DNA of 64,000 nucleotides, from positions 4,774,001-4,838,000 of the forward strand of contig NC_061474.1 of assembly GCF_022581195.2 (NCBI RefSeq), in the 5' to 3' direction. The stretch's first letter is position 1; each line of letters begins with the position of its first letter. The stretch is from Helicoverpa zea. Taxonomy: Eukaryota > Arthropoda > Insecta > Lepidoptera > Noctuidae. The notes beneath the pieces are model-generated. The model ran no database searches. It was given only the letters and a program-made list of their open reading frames with translations, and was not told the origin of the DNA. Positions 11,056-23,216 of the stretch are shown here, one piece after another. The position numbers were made by a program, and so were the translations under genes.

Positions 11056-11696
11056 TAGGTAGACCACGAACAGACCTTACGGTCACAGTTCGTACAGTGG
11101 CATAGGCCACCCAAATACACAGTATGTTAGTAAATAATATGGCGACACGAACAGACTTTACGGTCACAGTTCGTACAGCGGCGTAAGCCGCCCACATACA
11201 CAGTATGTTAGTAAATAATATGGCGAAACGAACAGACTTTACAGTCACAGTTCGTACAGCGGCGTAAGCCACCCACATACAAAGTATGTTTGTAAATAAT
11301 ATGGCGACACGAACAGACTTTACGGTCACAGTTCGTACAGCGGCGTAAGCCGCCCACATACACAGTATGTTAGTAAATAATATGGCGAAACGAACAGACT
11401 TTACAGTCACAGTTCGTACAGCGGCGTAAGCCACCCACATACAAAGTATGTTTGTAAATAATATGGCGACACGAACAGACTTTACGGTCACAGTTCGTAC
11501 AGCGGCGTAAGCCGCCCACATACACAGTATGTTAGTAAATAATATGGCGAAACGAACAGACTTTACAGTCACAGTTCGTACAGCGGCGTAAGCCACCCAC
11601 ATACAAAGTATGTTTGTAAATAATATGGCGAAACGAACAGACCCTAGACTAGGGTCACAGTCCGTACAGCGGCGTAAGCCACCCAAGTACAAAGTG
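11056..11696 (-). repeat. 81 bp satellite array, duplicate copy
   Basis: Identical in layout and translated frame to the array at 5330-5970, offset by 5726 bases. Perfect retention of all eight units in both copies argues that the 5.7 kb duplication is very recent or artefactual, since such arrays change length quickly. Confidence 0.88.
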
Positions 11697-11802
11697 TATC
11701 GTATGCCAATACAGCTATGTGAATATACAGCGAGGCTGTACCAAGGAAACCGACAGTTTTGTCGGGAGCAGGAGCTCTATAATGAGTCTAATCCGAAGAT
11801 AG

Positions 11803-11836
11803 ACTGATTTCGTCATCAAATGCATGGCCTTTTATA
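11803..11836 (-). promoter_or_regulatory. TATA box plus initiator, duplicate copy
   Basis: The same TATAAAAGGC and TCAGT pair, at the same 31-base spacing, lies upstream of the second satellite array. Confidence 0.5.
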
Positions 11837-12444
11837 GGACGTTCGAACAATGACCCCTCTCCACAACAACTCTGTCCAAAGCGCGCGAAAGCGCGCCAAG
11901 CGTTTACTTGATACAAAATAATTAAAATTTAGCTTAGTCTAACTAGATTCTTACAAGACTTTTACATTGCAAAGTTGTTAAATTATCCAAGAATGATTAT
12001 TGTAATTAGACAATCGCATTTAAACGTTAAAATAATCAAAATAACATGTTATTGTGGATATTGACAAAATCCAATTAATTTCTGTTATTGTAATAAGTAT
12101 TCCAAAATTCAATTCATATGTTTACAGAGTACTTTGTAAATCTAGTTTTGATTTATTAGACAATAAATCAGCAAGATTGCTTAATAATAATCGATAATAA
12201 AAGAATCAAAACATTCATTTGGATATTACTTTTGTTCACGAAACAGGGCGCGAACCCATTTTAAATCTATGGTCATACATTGTTGTTTTTTTTTGTTTGG
12301 ATACAGACAATGGTGATTGACATTGACATCTATCTGTCACATTTTTGTTCGGATATCCACAGTGGTAATTGATCTATCTCCGACAAATATAATCTTCGAT
12401 TTTTATTTTCGAAAATTGTATGAGGCTAAATCCCGGGTATAAAT

Positions 12445-12511
12445 AGTGGGTTCAGTTTGCTGATACCGACCCCAACATAGTTGGGGAAAAGCTCGGAAGA
12501 TGATGATGACT
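12445..12511 (+). repeat. SINE 3' tail fragment, diverged duplicate
   Basis: Counterpart of 6720-6785. It reads CCGACCCCAACATAGTTGGGG, lying inside the only strongly diverged patch between the two 5.7 kb copies. Confidence 0.65.
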
Positions 12512-13516
12512 TTGCTGATAGCCCGAGAAGAGAGGTTTTACTTTAAAAGAGGTTTTACTTTATTTTCAATTGAAAAATAATATCCTATTCTCTCAACAGC
12601 TTTAACATATATCCGCAGCCAGTTATTTAAAAGCCACCCAGAATTTTAACCCCGCAGTGTAATTCGCTTACGAACCAATCGAGTTGAGGCATGGTACCCA
12701 CAATTTTGATTGAATTTTGCACTCGGGCCTTACGGGTCAATACCCAATGTACGTGAAATCAATTAGTGTAGTAGTATTTCATTTCGTATTTATTTCTCTT
12801 GGGAGGCTTTGTGTATAAAAATTGGCTCGGTTAGTGATATTGTGGCTTTTAGTTATTGATAGAATTGGTTGATATGGAAGGAATGGAGGGGTGATGTCGA
12901 GAGGTTTTTGTGGAAAAACGTTACTTGAGATATAATGTATTTATCTTTAAAATAGGATCCCGAAAGCCATGATGAAATTACAAAAAAATACAGAATAATT
13001 TAGGTCGTAGGTTGTCTACAATTATTTGCGAGGTTTAAATCAACAATATAAAGTTTTTTGAAAGTAGCAATTTTTTAAGCCCACGTACAAAAGTAAGGAC
13101 GGTGAGTTCCTTAAAATATATTCTACCGTGACAACTACAATTTCCGTCAAATATTATTTATTTTTGTCTAAATCTAAAAGGTTTCCAGAAAATACTTTAG
13201 CCCTCGCTTATAGACTAAACAAATAAATGCGAATATCCATCATTATGTCAAAAGAAATTGCTTTAAAAGTCTAAGGTCTAAATGTTTTATTACATCCTAT
13301 ATTTTATTTATATATTGGTTTCTCTACGTAAATAAATCACGTCAAATTGTCTTAGTTTGTAGATAACTTCTAGAGAATATGGCTAGTGATCAGTTGCAAA
13401 ATTAGGCTTTGTTGAATAAACCTGAGTTTTAAAAGGTTACTTTAGTAAATTGAAAACTTTGTCTGACCTGGATTAAAACCACACTCTTACTTGAAAGGTT
13501 GGTGATTTGACCACTA

Positions 13517-13681
13517 ACGGCCAGTTTCTTCATCAAAAGTAAAAGTCAAAGTAATTTCTAAAGTAAAAGTAACGGTCAAATTCGTTTTTTCAAGGCTAAA
13601 GTGACAGCCAAACTAATAGAAAAAATGAATTTGACCGTTACTTTTACTTTGACTTTTACTTTTGATGAAGAAACTGGCTGT
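13517..13681. mobile_element. MITE family B, duplicate copy
   Basis: Counterpart of 7792-7956 with one visible base change (AGTAACTTC in copy 1, AGTAATTTC here). Confidence 0.8.
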
Positions 13682-15063
13682 TAGTAGTTTCTCACGTCTA
13701 TTTTCAAACAAAATTTGTAAAATCAGACATAGTTACACCAAGATACAGATAACTTACTTTTAAAAAATACGAACAAGCGAATTGAGAACCTACTTTTTTG
13801 CGATACGAAAAAATAGTTTTTCATATTATACTTAAAGCTTCAGAGAAATAGCACAAGATCCATAGATTAGCAAAACACGGCAAGACAAGTCGTTGCGTCT
13901 GAAAGGCTAATTTATTACAGATCTGTGTATAATGGCACCTACTCTCACAATTACTTCGTTCAGAAACTTGCTCGGGTATTGTTTTGTGTTTGGTGATAAT
14001 AAGTGTGGTTGGTTAAACTTTTCTTGTGCATTTTTATCAAGTTCGCATTTAACTTTATTATTGTTTATGCTGAATAAATGTGTAACTATCTATCTACCAC
14101 AAAATCACCGACGAAAATATTTCAGCGCCCCCAAAATCATTAAAAAAACCTATGTAACACTCATGATCGCAATAAATATTTGAAGTTGAAGTAAAACGTA
14201 ACATCAAAATCTACTCGTCGGTAAAAATGCAGAGTTTTTCATGCAATATCAGGCAGATTTTGCGCCAAACTACAATCCGGTAATTTGTTTACCGTTCGCC
14301 GACGACCTGGTTTCGGCCCTTTCACCTTTCGGCCTAAACTGGCCGATATTGAGCTTGTAACGTACATAGCTATCTATGTACTGACCTGTGATCCCTCAGA
14401 GATTAGACTAAAGTCTTTTTACCTCCATTTTTATTGTATTTCCATTCAGCCATGTTTGATAGTTCTTTTTTTGAATTCATGTCATATTTTTCAGTCTTTT
14501 CTTTTTTTGAGTTTGTGATCAATATTTTATGAATGGGATAGTGTTTTGTTTTTTAAGTTTGGAATTGAAAAGATTTTCTTATAATTTAGTTCTTCTAATT
14601 CCACATTCAGTTTTATAATCTGACATATTTCATCATCCAATTTTCACTTCAGACTATATTGAGTAAAGTCAACGGTCTGAATATTTTTCTGAATTTCTCA
14701 GAGGTATACATCAGATGTATTGCAAAATGATATGTAGCTAGTTTATGGCAATTTACTTGACCCCTTTTATACTTAACTTTGCCTAAACGAACACCAGATT
14801 AGGAACCAAAGGTACATCTGTGCGAAGAAAGATTCTGAGAGAATAGGTCCGATGTTATATTATGAATCTGAGCTCCTGGTTTTATAATTCAGTGGCCAAC
14901 CTCTATTCGTTATCCCACTTTGTTTACAGGCGCCCACAAAACGCTGAAAAGGGAATAATCTTTCGTGATCACTTCATAGCGGCCAAACCTACAAACCCGA
15001 GCCCTGTTAAGCAAACAAGCTCCAACAAACAAATATAAAGCTTATGCCTACAACAATAAGGTA

Positions 15064-15529
15064 CTAAATGCCTTGTGTTATCTACCTTAATTAAAAGTCA
15101 ACATTTTCGGGACAAGAGAATTTTCTTAAGTTAGTGGTTTTTTTACATTAAACGCCGCTTGTTTTCCCTTTAAGTAGAGTTCAAGTTATTTTTAGCAGAT
15201 TTGCTTGGGGAAGACAAATATGTAATTTGGATAAACGTTGCGGTTTTTACAGGTAAGAAAACTTTTCATTGGTCTTAAAATTTTAGTAGATGAAAAATTG
15301 TGATTTACGCAGGCTGTAATATTAAAGTAACAAATATCTTATTAAGATTAAACATAATTCAATCAATAACGAGTAATAAATTTATACCAGTACTTATTTT
15401 TTTATATTCAGCTGTATTTAGATCACGCATACTTTACAAATCTTTAAATTAAAGTTGATTATACATGCAAAGTAAACAATCAGAATCTAGACACACGGCA
15501 GTGTATCCGCCAAGTTCGAGCAAAAAAAG
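15064..15529. other. anonymous AT-rich sequence
   Basis: Follows the end of the second duplicate. No gene, inverted repeat or recognised element is seen. Confidence 0.5.
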
Positions 15530-16085
15530 CGACACACCGGCCGTGGGTTATATTACACGAACCATTTCGGGCCAAATTCGACCCCTCTGTAACTCAAAAT
15601 CTATTTTATTTATGCATATCAAATTTCTAGTATCTGTTGAGACCCCCTCACTTATCTAAAATACAAAATTTCATTAATATACCTATTGTAGGTCTTGAGA
15701 TATTGACGTCAGAAAATAGCTATTTTTACTATACACTCACTGACTGACTGATTCACTGACTCACTCATCAAAAACCTAGACCACTTCCAATGGTCGTATT
15801 GACTTGAAATTTGGCATGGAGGTAGGTCTTTATGTCAAGGTAAAGGGAAAAATCTGAAAATGGCAAAGTGTGAAACGGTTTCAAAATAATGAAGGTGTTT
15901 TATACCCGGTGTAAATTTATACCCCTAAGGAACTAAAACTACTAAATTTATCTATATTTATATAATATATCTTCGAATGGTACAAAGGTTTGTATTTAGT
16001 CAAAGTAAAGTAAAAATCTGAAAACGGCCAAGTGTGAATCACTTTCGAAAATAACGAATGTGTAACTTTGATCCACGAACATAAT
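15530..16085. repeat. dispersed moth repeat with internal direct duplication
   Basis: Blocks such as CCATTTCGGGCCAAATTCGA, a CACTGACTGACTGATTCACT string, and CCAATGGTCGTATTGACTTG are familiar to me from moth repeats. An internal motif (AAAAATCTGAAAAYGGCMAAGTG, written as consensus) occurs twice, near 15850 and near 16012. The family has no recognisable protein. Confidence 0.5.
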
Positions 16086-16268
16086 ATATGATAACATGTC
16101 ATGTCAGTCAGTTGGTAAATCTAGTCCATTTATTTAATCTAGTTCATTTCTTTGTAAGAAACATAGTGCATATAAAAAAATCTAAAAGATAGTATAAATG
16201 AGACATTTCTTTAACTAACTTCATCATAAGAAAAAATAAAAATAAACAACCTTACAAAAATAAATGAA

Positions 16269-16633
16269 ATCCCACCCAAAACAAAAATGTGAAAGACTGC
16301 CAAGTTCAATAATATGGGAATGCTTCGCCTATAAAAGAAGTGAGATCTGAATAAGTACCAAGTTCCATACACATACCTCAGTTAAAAATAGTTGCTTTTT
16401 AATGATGTTACTTGGCAAGTTTTAATAGAAAATTAAATACTTGATTCATTGCGTTTAGTAGGTTTATAACGGTGTATGAAAACTTGCCAAGTAACATCAT
16501 TAAAAAGCAACTATTTTTAACTGAGGTATGTGTATGGAACTTGGTACTTATTCAGATCTCACTTCTTTTATAGGCGAAGCATTCCCATATTATCGAACTT
16601 GGCAGTCTTTCACATTTTTGTTTTGGGTGGGAT
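16269..16633. mobile_element. foldback element with 155 bp near-perfect inverted arms
   Basis: The left arm 16269-16423 and right arm 16479-16633 are reverse complements with one mismatch seen by eye (TTCAATAATATGG against CCATATTATCGAA). They flank a 55 bp AT-rich loop. The outer ends are ATCCCACCCAAAAC and GTTTTGGGTGGGAT. No clear target duplication is visible. The arms' near identity implies a recent origin or strong constraint. It may be a foldback MITE or a local inverted duplication. Confidence 0.85.
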
Positions 16634-17035
16634 CAAATTCAACCAAATACTCAATACATTACATACTAGTCACCATATCACCCGCTAACACGAAGCCATT
16701 ATGTCCTAATCAAAACTAATCAACCGACTACAAATGTGCATACACAACATACTTCAGTAGACAGATAACCCAATTTCACCAAAGCTGCTTAACTCGCGGT
16801 TAAGTTACGATTACGACGGCATGCGAACAAATGTGGACATTTAAATGCATTGAATTGGTTGTGTCACTTTAATCCACGGTTTAGCACGGCCAAGTGTTAA
16901 TGGTCGTGAGTAATGTCAGATTAGTGATGCCATCAGCCCGTGGAAGGCGAAAATATATTTTATTAGGTAGTTAGGAGGATCAAAGTTTTTTTCATGTTTC
17001 AATTTCACGTAAAATTTATCGACTTTACTCTTATA

Positions 17036-17192
17036 AAATACTAGCTGATCCTGCATGTTGAACTTCGTATCGTTTAAACCTTTCTTGGATCTCTACAAAC
17101 ATTTAAAAACCAAAATAACCTAAATCGGTCTAGCCATTCTCGAGTTTTAGTCAGACTAACGAACAGCGATTCATTTTTATGTATAAGATTAT
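17036..17192 (+). repeat. moth repeat beginning ACTAGCTGATCC
   Basis: Contains CTAGCTGATCCTGCATG, CGTATCGTTTAAACCTT, AAATCGGTCTAGCCATTC and CGAGTTTTAGTCAGACTAAC. This is a familiar dispersed moth repeat, possibly Helitron-derived (uncertain). Single decayed copy. Confidence 0.5.
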
Positions 17193-17330
17193 TCATTAAG
17201 GTATGTGTCTCGCATGTTCATACATTTTCACTGATAGCTAACTTGAGACGGCAATGATATTTTAAAAACGAAACATTACCTTTACACCTCATCTAGCTTT
17301 TGAATATACAATCGGATAATGCAAGATTGA

Positions 17331-17438
17331 CAGAACACTGTGACATTTCTCAGAAATTGCAAAGCCACCACTTTACAATTTCTGAGAAACGACACTTTAT
17401 ATTTGACAGATGCAGTGAGCGACAAGAACAGTGTTCTG
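17331..17438. repeat. nested inverted repeat
   Basis: An outer pair, CAGAACACTGT and ACAGTGTTCTG, encloses an inner pair, TTTCTCAGAAATTG and CAATTTCTGAGAAA. The inner stem has a 17 bp loop. A small TIR element is likely; no target duplication was resolved. Confidence 0.6.
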
Positions 17439-18588
17439 TTAGAATTTATAATATAATTTATGTGACGTCAAACAGAAATAAAGCTCCCAAATAAATACTA
17501 AGCGAGTTGTTCTACTAGAGGTTTATAGGAATTCTTATGACCAAAAAGGCAGTTTATCTATGCCTCCAGCGCTATTATATAACTCTCACATAAAGGCATG
17601 CAAACCTATTGCCAACGGCCTATATCAGTAGAAATACGAACCGAACTCGAATTCTAGACATAATAATATATTCTATTCAGAATTGACCGAACATTCAGGA
17701 ATTGGTTGGCCGGTTGCCAACGCGGTTCAATAATTGTCTAGAGGCCAGTACACGCGATAAATGCTATCTATGAGTATGTGACGTAATTGAGATGGTCTGT
17801 TCTATTCAATTGTAGTGTCTGTAGTTCACCTTTCCCGCTATAAATGATTGGGATAGTTAATGGGTAGATTTTCTTAAAGTTTGGATAGATCGCTTTCAAC
17901 GTTGACAGGAGTACATAAGTTGTTGTTTTTGTGCTAAAGATTGAAAATATTATACCTACTTTATTACCGTAATTAGTACCGAAGTAGTTAAGTTATATTT
18001 TTATTTTATCTCGTTATCGCCGACTAAAATATTTTGCCGTGCCGTGAATGAACAGCAATTTTATAGCATTGACTGACGATGTAGAATACGGATAAAGATA
18101 TACTTATTCCTGCAGTCAATATCTAATCAGACATTATTTATAGTAGTAATGAAATGACTAAAGTTTTTTCATACGTTTTCACTAATATTAAAATTCAAAT
18201 ATTCATCGTTCTACTAACCTACCTAAGCTTTTATATTTACCACAAAAAAGTAAACATGACCCCATTTCTATCCGTATTTTAATCCACAAAATTAAAGATT
18301 AAGTTAAATAAAACAGATGGGACATTTTGTTGAAAAGGATTCAACGAGATTCCAAACCAATTTTGGTACATCAAGAGGTAGGACCGACCAATTACGGGTC
18401 TTTAGTAATGTTTGGGTTAGATCGAAATACCCCGTGCCATCCCTTAACTTCATATTAATTAAATTAGACCGACAGAACATTTTCTGTCAACGATTTTCCA
18501 TTTTAATTTATTTGAAAGCTCATGAGAAAGTTTCTAATCAGTTTCATTTTCATAGAAAAAGGTTGGTACTGATTTGCAAAACTGGTTT

Positions 18589-18901
18589 TATACACCACTA
18601 TTTTTTAATTAGTGCAAATACTTAAAGGGCCTATTTAAAAAGTTCTTAGTATTATCTATGCAAAGTTTCAAAAACTAATATTCATAATCAGCAAAGTTTT
18701 TAGCGATAAGTTATATCCAAAAATGTCATTCAATTCATGGAAACATTGTACAGATAATTATGAATTTACCAAATAAGACAAATTTTCCTGGACAATTTTG
18801 GGATTTCGTTTTTTTTAGTTTTGATTACACAAAAATGATCAGTAACGGGTACAGATAGAGCCCCATTTTTTTGTGTACTAATTAAAAAATAGTGGTGTAT
18901 A
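18589..18901. mobile_element. TIR element ending TATACACCACTATTTTTT
   Basis: The inverted ends TATACACCACTATTTTTTAA and TTAAAAAATAGTGGTGTATA extend for about 25 bp, with roughly 260 bp of non-coding interior. A terminal TA suggests a TA-targeting (mariner-like) element. Confidence 0.6.
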
Positions 18902-19132
18902 GCTGGAACTGAATAAGTAATTGGTAAGTTATTACTTTAAAAACACTGAACTCGTAAGTGTATTTATTTGAATTTCCTTTTTACGTTTATACTCCCATCA
19001 ATGTTGTTAGATTAAATTACATTTTCTTAAGATTGTGAATGCATAAGGTATATTATGACAGCCTACACAAACCTTTTGCATTCCGTAATAGATTTTTTCT
19101 TAATAGGTAACCACATAATAGTAATAGCGTCC

Positions 19133-19340
19133 ACGGTCGAATTCGACCACGGCGGCTGTTCTCTTATAAGGAGATCAGCCAGCTGCGCAGGACATATTAT
19201 AGTGCACGAGCACTAGCGCAGACACAAGTGCACTCACTATTCCTTCACTCTCATAGCCCGATGGGACGGCAATCCGACACGATCGGAGAGAGATCAGGCG
19301 CAGGACCGACATTAACGTGCTCGCCGATGCACGGAGGTAA
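19133..19340. repeat. GC-rich island, probable dispersed repeat
   Basis: A GC-rich block stands out from AT-rich flanks and contains CGTCCACGGTCGAATTCGAC, GCTGCGCAGGACATATTATA, GCGCAGACACAAGTGCACTC and GACATTAACGTGCTCGCCG. I recall similar sequence dispersed in moth genomes but cannot name the family. The 61-codon minus-strand frame is not convincing. Confidence 0.4.
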
Positions 19341-19635
19341 CCACATAGCTTATTATACAAGCTTAATATTCCAAAAATAAGTTTCTACCAGGTGATTACG
19401 AAAATGCTTCTCGCCAGATCGCGGACATAGCTTTTAACTGGAAACTTTGAATTGGCTTTTTAATATTTGACTAGAGAAAACTTCGCCAGCTATGTAATTG
19501 GGAGTTTTCCGCAGTTTCCTTGTTACTTATTCAGAGGTTCAGTAGGTGAGTGGCAGATGAGCGGCAACATTTAGATAGGTATTTAATGGCGGTGTTATAT
19601 TTTTTAGATCGGTGTTAACAAAGTAAGTAAACAAC

Positions 19636-19754
19636 AGAAAAACTTTTAAACATCTATTGAACACTTGTCTAAAAAAATGCTAGAGTATGACGTTGAAATA
19701 AGGTCCGTTTTTTTTAGACAAGTGTTCAACAGGTGTTTAAGTTTTTGTAGTAAG
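19636..19754. mobile_element. MITE family A, third copy
   Basis: Inverse orientation relative to 4146-4289. GAACACTTGTCTAAAAAAAT, TATGACGTTGAAATAAGG and AGACAAGTGTTCAACAGG align to it, ending GTTTAAGTTTTTGTAGTAAGG. It is an independent insertion. Confidence 0.7.
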
Positions 19755-20826
19755 GCTGTTAGCGTCTATATTTTCTGGGTATATACGCTGGTGTATTTGG
19801 TATAATTATTGTAAAACTGTAGACTTTCTACTTTTGTTTGGCTAATCTCAGAAACTACTGAAACGAATTCATACTCCTTTAAATACATGCACGAATCAAC
19901 TACTTGGCTTCTTATAATTTTGGATAGAGCTATTGGCTCCCTGAAAATGTTTAAAAGAAGATTTATTTATTTACACACACAACCTTACATCTACCATTAC
20001 TACCATTGATTTGGCAATGGGAACATTTCATTAGACATTGAATATAGATATTTAACCATTTTACATTACAAAAAACAATTATTTCATAAACCGACTTAAA
20101 AAAACGAAGTTCTCCGTTTGCTCTGTGTGTATGTTTGTTCCGATTTAGACATCTACCTATAGTGTCATCGAATCACTTTGGCATCAGTGTTCGAATCAGC
20201 TATAAACTGTTCACGTGAGTAAACCACGAAAGTGAGGGAAGTCACGCCATGTTACGATATCGACAGTTGATACGTTTAGCGTTTTTATTTGTATTCTTAT
20301 GACTTTTCTTTGTTTATAGTTGTTCTGTGTTTCTTTTTTGTCTAGTAGGTCTTCATAGGTGACGTGTTGGCATATTATTATAATCTTGAGGGATGTGTAT
20401 TTTAATATGTTGAGCAACAAAAATATAATTTTGCAGATTTGCGTTTTCTTGTTAAATACTGCACTGAATATTCTTTAAATTTGAAATTCTATATCTACCT
20501 TAACAATGTGTGGATAAATAATCGTATCCACATAATAAAAGCGTAATTAATCAAATTATGGTTAACTACAGGCTTTAGTACAATTTAACACCAATTAAAC
20601 CCGTTTAAAATTAAAGCGAAATATAAAACGAATCCTATGCAAACTATCGGTTGTAGTAAACCGCATCATTCGAAATTATTCCCAGTAACAATTTAACAGC
20701 AAATTGTTATCTAAACAAGGAGAGTTTTTCGTTCAAAAACCCTCCCAAAGGATTCCTAGTATAATTTACAGTGAAATGGCTACCAATTTAAAATAATAGC
20801 ACAGTTTAACTATATTCTCATGTAAA

Positions 20827-21220
20827 CAGTTGTGAAGCTACGTACTAACGTTCGTAACAATGTCACTCACACATCCATGTGCTCTATACACGACACTCAG
20901 TACTGACAGCACCGGTAGCACCGGTAAAACCTCGTCGATGCACATGCGTGAGTGACATTCTTACGAACGCTATAGTTCGGCCATTCAGAGAATGCGTTCC
21001 TGACACGTCGCGATTGAACTGACGACGTAATAACATTCATTGATTATTGATATAATAATGTTGTTTTAATGCTCCTCAATTGTTAAAACGGTAAACAACC
21101 AGCAAAAATATAAAAATAAATATAAAAACGCCATTGCAAAGTTACGTCGTCAGTTCAATCGCGACGTGTCAGGAACGCATTCTCTGAATGGCCGAACTAT
21201 AGTAGGTACCTTTACAACTG
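20827..21220. mobile_element. MITE family C, split by a nested MITE
   Basis: The left end CAGTTGTGAAGCTACGTACT and the right end TAGGTACCTTTACAACTG are inverted and match the intact relative at 52540-52708. The right TIR is interrupted after GAACGCTA by the element at 20971-21202. Removing the insert restores the alignment to the 52 kb copy. A CACCGGTAGCACCGGT core lies in the middle. Confidence 0.8.
20971..21202. mobile_element. MITE family D with ~60 bp TIRs, nested in family C
   Basis: TATAGTTCGGCCATTCAGAG at the left is inverted at the right (CTCTGAATGGCCGAACTATA). The arms match through GCGTTCCTGACACGTCGCGA and TTGAACTGACGACGTAA, about 60 bp. Insertion was at a TA inside the older element, giving a relative age order. 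The near-perfect arms suggest recent mobility. Confidence 0.85.
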
Positions 21221-22348
21221 TACATCTTTATTCTGTGATAATAGTTAAAATATGAAATGCGAAACTGACGAATGCATCAAAAATGGCTAGATTATTCGAA
21301 ATTGGAATGGAACTGTTCTGAATTTAAATATTTCAACGGCTTTTAGTTTATTCGAATTTCAAACGAATGAAGCGAACAAATCGCTTTTGTTGTTGTAACA
21401 TTTTTTCATTGGTTTTTCGTGTATTGGGTTACTATATAGTCATCAACTTTTTAATCAAAGTAGGTATGTTGCGTAGGTATACAAAATTTTCTATTTAGCG
21501 CGGCCAGTGTCATTTTAATAGTTATTTTTGGCTTTGTATAGTCAGTATTAAGAGAGATATAAAAACCATTCCATCGTTAATTCTGAATCAGTTTTTTAAC
21601 CATCTACAAATGGTATAAGGCTGCATATCGCTCCAAGTAAAGTAGGGACTGCGTTTCGAGTACAAATCAGACAACGACCCTCTAGTACCCTATGTACAAG
21701 AAAGTATATACACATATATGTTCCCAATTAGATAACAATGGTAGGTTCTATGTACCTTTGCCGGGACAAGAAATGTATGGCGTATGTGTATACCCTTAAA
21801 AGGGTTATGATACAAATGTTGTTCTATTGTACGAGATTTAATTGCTATGGGGTAAATGCTTACACCGTTCCGTTGTTATGGGGTAAAACGGTAATCTTAA
21901 TTTTGCTTTTAGTAATTACAGATGTTAATTAAATGGGAGAACATGGTTTTGGTGTATTTATGCAGGTTTCATATGTGGTGTTTTAACTCAAAATATGGTC
22001 TTAAATGGTAACACTATTTCCCAACATGCTTCCCGTCACATCATTCGCGCCTATAGGAAACATTTTGTCAAAAAACAGTTTGTTAAAGTAACGAATCGTT
22101 TTCTTACGATGTACTTGACGATGCAAAGCGATTATGTATCGAAACAAACTTAAAACATCACCAAAAAAAATCTACTGTGCTTCAATAAACATCCAAAATT
22201 CTTCAAAATGCATTTCAAATAACTTATCCACAAAGCATGAATAATGAGCATCGAGTATGTATTCAGAAATGAAGGAAAACACTTTCTTTTCATCTTTATA
22301 TTTCCAATATTTACCGTTTGAAAGCCGCGCGGTCACAAAGGGTATATA

Positions 22349-22676
22349 AAAAAAACCGGACAAGTGCGTGTAGGGTTCCGTACCATCCAAACCAATATTC
22401 TATACCTCTATATACATATTTATGGATATCGAGCAAAAATTAGCTAAAAAAACACGTTTGTTGTATGGAAGCCCCCTGAAATATTAATTGTATACTAGTT
22501 TTCAGTACTTGTTGTTATAGTGGCAATAGAAATACATCATCTGTGAAAATTTCAACTCTCTAACTATCACGGTTCATGAGATACAGCCTGGTGACAGCCG
22601 GACGGACGGACGGACTTACGGACAGAGGAGCAAAAACAATAGGGTCCCGTTTTACCCCTTGGGTACGGAACCCTAA
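22349..22676 (+). repeat. moth repeat with GGGTTCCGTAC ends
   Basis: Starts ACCGGACAAGTGCGTGTAGG, then GTTCCGTACC, and ends GGGTACGGAACCCTAAA, making an inverted end pair. A GACGGACGGACGGAC run lies near the 3' part. The same family forms the long element at 58599-61266. I recognise it as one of the commonest moth repeats. Confidence 0.65.
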
Positions 22677-22899
22677 ATATTCTTACATAATTCTCTTTCA
22701 AGTCGGTTCAGCAGTTTAAGTCAAGTGAACACAAGTACATACGAACAAATATAATCTATTTGGGTTTGCGTGTAGAAATAATCGGATTATTGGATTGTAC
22801 CCAACTCTTTGCTTATCGGTTGGGTGATCTATCCTTAAAGTGTGGGCGGACACAAAAAAATTACACCAGCAAATGAAATTGTATTCATCTTTTGATTAT

Positions 22900-23216
22900 T
22901 TGTTTGTAACTTTGTACCAAAATATAAACCAATTTGTAAATGTGAACACCATGTAGCATTTTAATTGTCACTTTATCCTCATTTGTCTTTGCGATTCTAC
23001 ATGATCTTCGCATGCTTTTACTGTATGTATCAATACATACAAATTGTAATACTATATTATTTTTAAAAAGAGTAACCATGGAGTTTCTTGCCCGTTCTTC
23101 TCCATAGGAAGCTACTTTTGGAATGGGCAACTAGAATCAAACTTAGTTATAATTTTGACGTTCATAAGTGCTTGTAAAGGCCTAAATGAAATAAATGATT
23201 TGACTTTGACTTTGAC
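22900..23216 (+). mobile_element. LINE 3' end with GACTTT tail
   Basis: Contains CATGGAGTTTCTTGCCCGTT and CTTCTCCATAGGAAGCTACT, and ends AATAAATGATTTGACTTTGA followed by CTTTGAC. This is the 3' untranslated end and short-repeat tail typical of CR1-group LINEs in moths (recalled). 5'-truncated, with no reverse transcriptase left. An opposite-strand relative lies at 62541-62755. Confidence 0.55.

Larger units (their letters stand above)
9350..15063. repeat. 5.7 kb tandem segmental duplication, copy 2
   Basis: This is the second copy of 3624-9338, in the same orientation. It ends at 15063, where the sequence diverges from the 9339-9349 filler. Differences from copy 1 seen by eye are eleven within 12418-12486, plus single changes near 12606, 13474 and 13555. 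All sub-features of copy 1 are present at plus 5725/5726. Confidence 0.93.
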
